From the NCBI RefSeq assembly GCF_025567095.1, contig NZ_JAOQJH010000002.1: DNA of 64,000 nt. One strand, 5' to 3'. This DNA is from Anthropogastromicrobium aceti. Lineage in GTDB: Bacteria > Bacillota > Clostridia > Lachnospirales > Lachnospiraceae. Under the pieces are notes generated by a model that was not told the origin of the DNA, ran no database searches, and worked only from the letters and a program-made list of their open reading frames with translations. Positions within the stretch are counted from its first letter, which is position 1, and each line of letters begins with the position of its first letter. Positions 58,627 through 64,000 of this stretch are shown here, one piece after another. The translations under genes were made by a program, and so were the position numbers.

Positions 58627-59502
58627 TTATCCCTTAACAGCTCCTGATACACCTTCCTGGTAGCATTTTTGCATTGACATAAATAAAATGACAATCGGAA
58701 TGGAAATCAGCACGGCACCTGCTGCGAAGCAGTTAAACCAACTGTTTACATATTCCTTTTCAAGCATGTTCCAAAGACCAATTGATACCGTATAGTACTT
58801 TGCATTCGCACGGCAAATTACTTTCGCAAAGATAAAATCAAGCCATGGTGCCATAAATGCCTGCAGGATCGTGTAGACAATAATAGGCTTACTAAGCGGA
58901 ATAGTTATCTTTGTAAACACCTGAAATCTTGTCGCACCATCCAGATAAGCAGCCTCATCAATAGACTTTGGAATAGTGTCAAAAAAGCCTTTTGCAATAT
59001 AAAAGCCTAAGCCCGCACCGCCAGAATATACAAGCACTAATGCTACACGAATCATCGCACCCTCTGACAGACCAACTGACTTTAAAATATAGTAAACAGC
59101 GATCATTGACATAAAGCCCGGAAACATACCAAGAACAAGTGCAATGTTCATCATCGGTTTTCTCATCTTAAAACGCATACGTGACATACAATATGATACC
59201 GACAAAACAAAGAAGGTAGAGATTGCGCAAGAGAAAATTGAGATGATAAGTGTATTAATAAACATCTGCGGAAAATTTAAAATCTGCGTATCTGTAAACA
59301 GCTTCTTATAGTTGTTCAGTGTAAATGTCTTCGGAATAAGTGTGGAAATATATTGTCCACTCTCTCCTCTAAAGCTGATCATAATAATCCACGCAATCGG
59401 AATGACCCAAATAACTGCCAAAACAGCAAGAATCACATGAACTATTGTGTTTGTAATAAATCTTTTTCTTTTTGCCGAAGCAGTATTTTGCTTTTTCATC
59501 AT
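58627..59502 (-). CDS. Sugar ABC transporter permease, MalG family
   Basis: A 291-residue permease with six membrane helices. ISTLIPKTFTLNNYKKLFTD follows the first helix. The EAA coupling loop is DEAAYLDGATRFQVFTKITI near residue 185, and the C-terminus is CYQEGVSGAVKG, all typical for MalG/GanQ. It pairs with the MalF-type permease, overlapping it by 4 bp. It imports an oligosaccharide, probably a maltodextrin- or galactan-type sugar, with an ATPase encoded elsewhere. Confidence 0.95.
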   Translation of the reverse strand: MMKKQNTASAKRKRFITNTIVHVILAVLAVIWVIPIAWIIMISFRGESGQYISTLIPKTFTLNNYKKLFTDTQILNFPQMFINTLIISIFSCAISTFFVLSVSYCMSRMRFKMRKPMMNIALVLGMFPGFMSMIAVYYILKSVGLSEGAMIRVALVLVYSGGAGLGFYIAKGFFDTIPKSIDEAAYLDGATRFQVFTKITIPLSKPIIVYTILQAFMAPWLDFIFAKVICRANAKYYTVSIGLWNMLEKEYVNSWFNCFAAGAVLISIPIVILFMSMQKCYQEGVSGAVKG

Positions 59503-60872
59503 TGGAAGCCCTCCTCATTCTTATAGGAACCTGTATTCCGATACGTGATCAGTGATACAACGGCCAGAACCAAGAAGGTCAAAATACCAATGACTGCACC
59601 AAGATTATAATACTGGTTATCAACTGTCAGCTTATACAGCCAGGTAACGAGAAGATCCGTCCTTCCTGCTGTTGATCCTACAGGTGTAGGATTTCCGCCT
59701 GTCAGCAGATAAATTACATTAAAGTTATTTACATTTCCAGTAAAGGTTGTAATAAGATATGGACCTGTTACAAACAGCATATACGGCAGTGTAATTGAGA
59801 AAAATGTTCTCACCGGACCTGCACCATCAACTGTTGCCGCCTCATACAAATCTGCCGGAATATTCTGAAGAACACCAGTTACCTGAAGCATGGTAAATGG
59901 AATACCAACCCAGATATTGATTACAACTACCATCACTCGTGCCAGCGTTGTATTTGACCAGAACGGAATAGCCTTTTCAATGATGCCTGCATTTAATAAT
60001 AGCGTATTTACAATACCATTCTGACTAAAGATCGTTCTCATTAACAGCAGTGAAACAAACTGCGGAACTGCTGCTGAAAGGACAAAGCAAAAACGCCAGA
60101 ATGCCTTACATCTTGTACCCTTACGGTTGATGACAATTGCAAGAATCATACCTAAGATATAGTTACTAAAAGTCGCTGCTACAGCCCAGATAAGAGTCCA
60201 ACCAAGTACTGACCAGAATGTACTTCCAATGGAATCACCAATATTTAATACCTTCGCAAAATTTGCCAGTCCTACCCAATTAAAGATTGTTGTATGAGCA
60301 TCTACCTTACTATAATTTGTAAATGCCATACAGATCATAAATACAAGCGGAAGAACTGTAAAAATTAGTATGCCAAGAATTGGCAACGTAAGAAGTGTAC
60401 GATGCAGATCTTTATCAAAAAGACTCTTGATATCTTCCTTAAAAGTAGGAATCTTTTTGCCAGCCTCTGCCAGACACTGCATTTTATATGCACTCTTTAC
60501 GCTTCCACGCCAGAAAATAATAAATGCAGCAACTAAAAAGCATGTAGCCACACCAAACAAAAGCATAAGAAGTGAATTATCACCCTTTGTATACTCATAA
60601 ATCTGCTTTGCCTCACTCCATACCTTCTGCTGCTCCTGTCCTCCAAGGTGAACAAGATCTACAATATAGCCTGCACCTTTCATCACCATAAATGCAATAA
60701 AAGCAATTTCAATGGCAAGCATGCCAAGACCCTTTATTATCTGATGATGTGCAATGTTTCCGAGTCCGAGTACAACCATGGAAAGCTTTGTCAATGCATT
60801 TCCCTTTGTAACTGCTTTCGCAACAGAGTACGGATTATCAAATTCTTTGCCCCCTTTTTTCTTTTCGGACAT
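59499..60872 (-). CDS. Sugar ABC transporter permease, MalF family with N-terminal extension
   Basis: A 457-residue permease with about eight membrane helices. The first ~150 residues (two helices around a loop, LVHLGGQEQQKVWSEAKQIY) are an extension as in MalF/GanP. The core runs from ~165. The EAA loop is YEAATVDGAGPVRTFFSITL near residue 335. GNVNNFNVIYLLTGGNP is the MalF-specific substrate-site segment, and its presence supports a maltose/galactan-type importer. I chose ATG 60872 after GGGAGG; ATG 60890 overlaps that site. It overlaps the MalG-type gene by 4 bp. Confidence 0.94.
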   Translation of the reverse strand: MSEKKKGGKEFDNPYSVAKAVTKGNALTKLSMVVLGLGNIAHHQIIKGLGMLAIEIAFIAFMVMKGAGYIVDLVHLGGQEQQKVWSEAKQIYEYTKGDNSLLMLLFGVATCFLVAAFIIFWRGSVKSAYKMQCLAEAGKKIPTFKEDIKSLFDKDLHRTLLTLPILGILIFTVLPLVFMICMAFTNYSKVDAHTTIFNWVGLANFAKVLNIGDSIGSTFWSVLGWTLIWAVAATFSNYILGMILAIVINRKGTRCKAFWRFCFVLSAAVPQFVSLLLMRTIFSQNGIVNTLLLNAGIIEKAIPFWSNTTLARVMVVVINIWVGIPFTMLQVTGVLQNIPADLYEAATVDGAGPVRTFFSITLPYMLFVTGPYLITTFTGNVNNFNVIYLLTGGNPTPVGSTAGRTDLLVTWLYKLTVDNQYYNLGAVIGILTFLVLAVVSLITYRNTGSYKNEEGFQ

Positions 60873-60921
60873 AAAAAACCTCCCGTTCAATCTTAATAGT
60901 TACATGAATTTGAAAATAAAT

Positions 60922-60951
60922 GCCCCAGGCCCGCAAGGCGGAACCCGGAGC
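60922..60951 (-). terminator. Intercistronic hairpin after the MalE-like gene (minus strand)
   Basis: On the minus strand GCTCCGGG pairs with CCTGGGGC (two G-T pairs), enclosing CCGC/GCGG, then ATTTATTTTC. The stem is GC-rich in AT-rich surroundings. It probably protects the binding-protein mRNA or partly terminates, so the binding protein is made in excess over the permeases. Confidence 0.65.
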
Positions 60952-60975
60952 TCTTTATTTTATTTCACTTTTTAT

Positions 60976-62265
60976 TTAGTCAACGATGCTCTGATTCATT
61001 GAATCACTTAACTTATCAGTCATCTCTTCTGCATTGTCTAATGTAACCTCACCGTTTACGATAGACTTACCGAAGTTCTCTGCCGGTGTCCAGTAGTTAT
61101 TCATAGCGCTTACGAACGGCTGCAGGATAGAAGTCTCATCAAATGTCTCATTCTGAGCGATTACAAGCTCATCCTTCTGAATTTCTTCTTCCGCTAACAG
61201 ATCAGTATTGCAAGGAACGATGCTTCTTGCATCATAGTGCATCTGCTGTGACTCCTCATTTCCAAGGAACAGTGCAAGTGCTACTGCTACCTGCGGATAC
61301 TCACAGTTAGGATTTACACCGATTGCCTTAGAACCTGCGAATGATTTCATCTGGAGTTCTTCACCGTCTAAGTTGTAGGTTGGAAGCTTTGCTATTCCAA
61401 GATTTTCACCCATTGCTTCTGACAGCTTGGTGTAATCCCAAGAACCACTAAACATTGCATTGATGCTTCCATCACACATACCAGAAACGCCAACACCTGA
61501 CTCATCATTTACAAAGTTCTTATTTCCTACAAGATTTACAAGATACTTGGTAACTGCTGCACCCTTCTCACCAGCAAAATCAATGCCAGCTTCCTCATCT
61601 TTGCCATCCTCACCAAACAATGTGCAGCCGTTTCCTACATAGAAAGCGCCAATGTACCAGGAATTTGTTAATGGGAAGGAAACCTTACCCTTTTCCAACA
61701 TGGTATCAAGACTCTTAATATCGTCCTCACCATATACGCTCTTATCGTAGAACATATACCAGGTATTAGTAGTGAACGGAACACCATATACACAATCATT
61801 TACTGTTACAGAATCTATGATTGCCTCGGAGTTTGTATTCTTAATATAATCAACAGTTTTGCCGCCAAGCTCTGCGATTGCACCTGCATCAATCAGTGTC
61901 TGTAGCTGGTCATTTGCAAACATGTAAACGTCTGCAGAACCAGATGGATCCTGAGAAATTGTCTTTCCTGCATCTCCCTCTGAGCAGGTACCATACTCAA
62001 ATGTAAGATCCCAATTTACATGAAGCTCATTGAATGCTTCGCAGCGCTTCTGCAGCCACTCGCCGTACTCTTCTGCCTGATCCTCTGCTGGTCCCCATAC
62101 AGTGATAGTTGCTGTAATCGGATCCTCTGCTGAATAATCTACTGTTTCTTCCTCTGCTGCCTCTGAACTTGTCTCTTCATCAGCAAATACACTCATTGCA
62201 CCGCCAAAAGTTGATAAACACATAGCGCCTGCTAAAAATAAACTGGATGCTTTTCTAAATTTCAT
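60976..62265 (-). CDS. Sugar-binding protein, MalE-like (family 1)
   Basis: A 429-residue exported binding protein. The signal peptide MKFRKASSLFLAGAMCLSTF ends at a VFA-DEE cleavage site near residue 29, with no lipobox. A Glu-rich stretch follows and the binding domain starts near residue 50 (ITATITVWGPAEDQAEEYGE). Family landmarks include DVYMFANDQLQTLIDAGAIA, GVPFTTNTWYMFYDKSVYGE and GSKAIGVNPNCEYPQVAVAL. It heads the MalF/MalG-type operon. AGGGAGGATTTTG lies before the ATG. The sugar cannot be named from sequence. Confidence 0.93.
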   Translation of the reverse strand: MKFRKASSLFLAGAMCLSTFGGAMSVFADEETSSEAAEEETVDYSAEDPITATITVWGPAEDQAEEYGEWLQKRCEAFNELHVNWDLTFEYGTCSEGDAGKTISQDPSGSADVYMFANDQLQTLIDAGAIAELGGKTVDYIKNTNSEAIIDSVTVNDCVYGVPFTTNTWYMFYDKSVYGEDDIKSLDTMLEKGKVSFPLTNSWYIGAFYVGNGCTLFGEDGKDEEAGIDFAGEKGAAVTKYLVNLVGNKNFVNDESGVGVSGMCDGSINAMFSGSWDYTKLSEAMGENLGIAKLPTYNLDGEELQMKSFAGSKAIGVNPNCEYPQVAVALALFLGNEESQQMHYDARSIVPCNTDLLAEEEIQKDELVIAQNETFDETSILQPFVSAMNNYWTPAENFGKSIVNGEVTLDNAEEMTDKLSDSMNQSIVD

Positions 62266-62384
62266 AATACAAAATCCTCCCTGTTTTCTGTTTCCATTCG
62301 GAAATCCTTATGTCATTATTATAAGAAATTTTGGTGATTCCGTATATATCAAAAATATTAGATTCATGTTGTTTTTTTCTGAAA

Positions 62385-64000
62385 TTACGATATCCTCTTT
62401 GGAATCCTGATACTCGCCTTAGTTCCCTGCCCTATTTTGCTTTCAATCTGCAGACTATACTGTTCTCCATAGTAAAGCTTTATGCGCTCATTGACATTTC
62501 TAACGCCATATCCCTTTGACTCTTCTGTTAAAATACGAGCCGCCTGCTCATCACTCATGCCTACACCATTATCTGCTACAGTCAAAACTATCAGATCACC
62601 ATCTTCCTTTCCAGTAATCGTCAGCTTTCCTCTGCCGTCTGTCTTCACATCGATTCCATGAGCAATAGCATTTTCAATAAGAGGCTGAAGCATAAGGTTT
62701 AATGACTGATACTGACCGATTGATTCATCTACATCAAACTCCACATCAAATTCGTAGTCATGCATCATCAGCTGAATATCAAGATAAGAACGCATGTTAC
62801 GAAGCTCATCTGAGAGTGACATGACATTCTTTCCTTTGTTTAACGAGGTTCGGTAAAAGGTAGAAAGTGCCAGCGTAATTTTACTTATATCTTCCGCATC
62901 TGCCTCAATTGCCTTCCAATTAATTAACGACAGCGTATTGTATAAGAAGTGGGGGTTGATCTGCGCCTGAAGCGCCTTCATTTCATATTCCTTTTCTTTA
63001 ATACGTCCTTCATAAACTTCCTTGATTAAGGTATTTAATTGAAGAAGCATTGAATCAAAACCATTGACAAGATCACCTATCTCATCACGGCTGTCACTCG
63101 TAATATTAACCTCAAAATTTCCCTGCTCTACCTCTTTCATTCCAGATCTAAGTCTTCTAATCCTCTTTGTAACAAAGCTCGTCAAAATCATCATGGCTAT
63201 CACTGACATCAGTGTCATAACAAACACCGCAATAAGCGCAATTCGTGTAATTGGCGTTACTGACCATACTATTAAGCTATTTGGCTTATACAAACATGCT
63301 GTCCATCCAGTCACAGATGATGTTTCTGAAAGAATCGTATACTCATTTTCCTGATTTTTCTTCTGATCAAGAAGCTGCGCGGCGTTTAACTCATATTCCC
63401 GATATTTTTTATCAAAAAATGCTTTTTCATACACTGCATTGCCCTTCTCATCGAAAATAACAATGCCATAATTATTCTGAAGTGTCTGCTTAAATGTCTC
63501 AAACATGCTGTCATACTCAACGCTAATGTACAAAATACCATCTAATCCATAGCGCTTTAGCATACTCATTGGGCTTACCCCAAACACAATTTCTTCATTT
63601 TTATCAACAAACCACTGCATTTCTCCAGAATCTGCCACACTCCTATACCAATTAGTATCTATAATCTCTGAAATTGGTGCCAGCGTGTCACCATGCTTGA
63701 TCATATCCTTATCTACATAAATCGTAACTTTGCCAACATCGTTGTGAAAATATTTCAGTGAAGCAAGCATTGGGTCAAGTATCGTAACAAGCTGATTGTA
63801 CATCTCATACACTGAATCATACTGGTATCCAATCACCTGTGAGATTGTCTGGTTATAACAAATATAGTTATTTAAATTTGTGTAGATTGCAAGCTTATTT
63901 TCCATTGAGGCAAGTGCCTGATACAGATACGATTCCATACTGTCTCTCTCATTTTGCAATAAAATCTGCTTCATCTGAACATAAGTAACTGACAGCACCG
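62385..64000 (-). CDS. YesM-type sensor histidine kinase (5' end outside window)
   Basis: At least 537 residues of a membrane sensor kinase. The N-terminus is cut by the window edge. An extracytoplasmic Cache-like sensor fills residues ~10-240. A membrane helix (TRIALIAVFVMTLMSVIAMM) and a HAMP domain follow. The phospho-acceptor His is in QAQINPHFLYNTLSLINWKA, as in the LytS/YesM class. The ATPase domain has LQPLIENAIAHGI and ADNGVGM, then GYGVRNVNERIKLYYG. A partner AraC-type response regulator should lie just outside the window. It probably senses the sugar and controls the importer operon that follows on the same strand. Confidence 0.93.
   Translation of the reverse strand, partial: VLSVTYVQMKQILLQNERDSMESYLYQALASMENKLAIYTNLNNYICYNQTISQVIGYQYDSVYEMYNQLVTILDPMLASLKYFHNDVGKVTIYVDKDMIKHGDTLAPISEIIDTNWYRSVADSGEMQWFVDKNEEIVFGVSPMSMLKRYGLDGILYISVEYDSMFETFKQTLQNNYGIVIFDEKGNAVYEKAFFDKKYREYELNAAQLLDQKKNQENEYTILSETSSVTGWTACLYKPNSLIVWSVTPITRIALIAVFVMTLMSVIAMMILTSFVTKRIRRLRSGMKEVEQGNFEVNITSDSRDEIGDLVNGFDSMLLQLNTLIKEVYEGRIKEKEYEMKALQAQINPHFLYNTLSLINWKAIEADAEDISKITLALSTFYRTSLNKGKNVMSLSDELRNMRSYLDIQLMMHDYEFDVEFDVDESIGQYQSLNLMLQPLIENAIAHGIDVKTDGRGKLTITGKEDGDLIVLTVADNGVGMSDEQAARILTEESKGYGVRNVNERIKLYYGEQYSLQIESKIGQGTKASIRIPKRIS

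Noticed and set aside
1..64000. tRNA, rRNA and CRISPR arrays
   Set aside because: I looked for tRNA-like GTTCRANNC patterns with acceptor pairing, rRNA cores and regularly spaced repeats and saw none; the only GGTGGTACCACG match is the T-box.

Overview
The window looks like chromosomal DNA from a gut-type Lachnospiraceae (Clostridia cluster XIVa) bacterium. The evidence is the moderately AT-rich coding sequence, strong AGGAGG-type ribosome binding sites, a tyrosine T-box, many carbohydrate ABC transporters of the Lpl/Ytc and MalEFG types with YesM/AraC-type regulators, and families common in that group (DUF4317, DUF3604, Rpn-like elements, a large TnpB-like protein). One assembly gap of 248 N lies at 43214-43461.

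Layout. 1-3.5 kb: end of an oligopeptide ABC operon, then a polar amino-acid ABC importer. 3.6-5.5 kb: a decayed binding-protein fragment, then tyrS under a tyrosine T-box. 5.7-9.8 kb: an SGNH acetylesterase, a LacI-type-sensor/GGDEF fusion and a decayed GH29 fucosidase. 9.8-20 kb: an accessory island with two ABC-exporter operons (10.6-13.7 and 16.1-19.9 kb). Each is preceded by a near-identical 175-bp promoter block carrying a 17-bp inverted repeat. Between them lie an XRE-TPR regulator and a convergent gene for a secreted peptide. 20-31.8 kb: glycan use (AraC regulator and GH4 galactosidase, M42 peptidase, LplB/YtcP/binding-protein importer, membrane AraC sensor, GH2 glycosidase). 31.8-35.4 kb: a heterodimeric ABC exporter. 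35.4-41.3 kb: DUF3604 metallohydrolase, alkaline phosphatase, YibE/F protein and an NSS symporter. 41.3-51.4 kb: a scarred region with a truncated sialate esterase, a TnpB-like element, an AAC(3) remnant, GDPD and HAD phosphatases, an RHS toxin remnant with a putative immunity protein between 178-bp direct repeats, and an IS3-family element. 51.4-56.9 kb (minus strand): purine permease, DUF4317, aminotransferase, patatin, NUDIX. 56.9-64 kb (minus strand): a MalEFG-type sugar importer with a second binding protein and a YesM-type histidine kinase cut by the window edge.

The most interesting system is at 10.3-19.9 kb. The two promoter blocks are symmetrical: outward from each end of the inverted repeat, a GTACTT element and a -10-like hexamer are separated by exactly 16 bp. 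Each block therefore looks like a divergent, activator-dependent promoter. In the second block the leftward arm would drive the secreted-peptide gene, which has an ATA codon where its ATG should be. The rightward arm would drive a micro-ORF, a 43-residue signal-peptide-bearing peptide, a lipoprotein and an ABC exporter. With the XRE-TPR protein in between, the arrangement resembles RRNPP/Rgg-type peptide signalling controlling export or immunity modules. This is inference from architecture and has not been shown.
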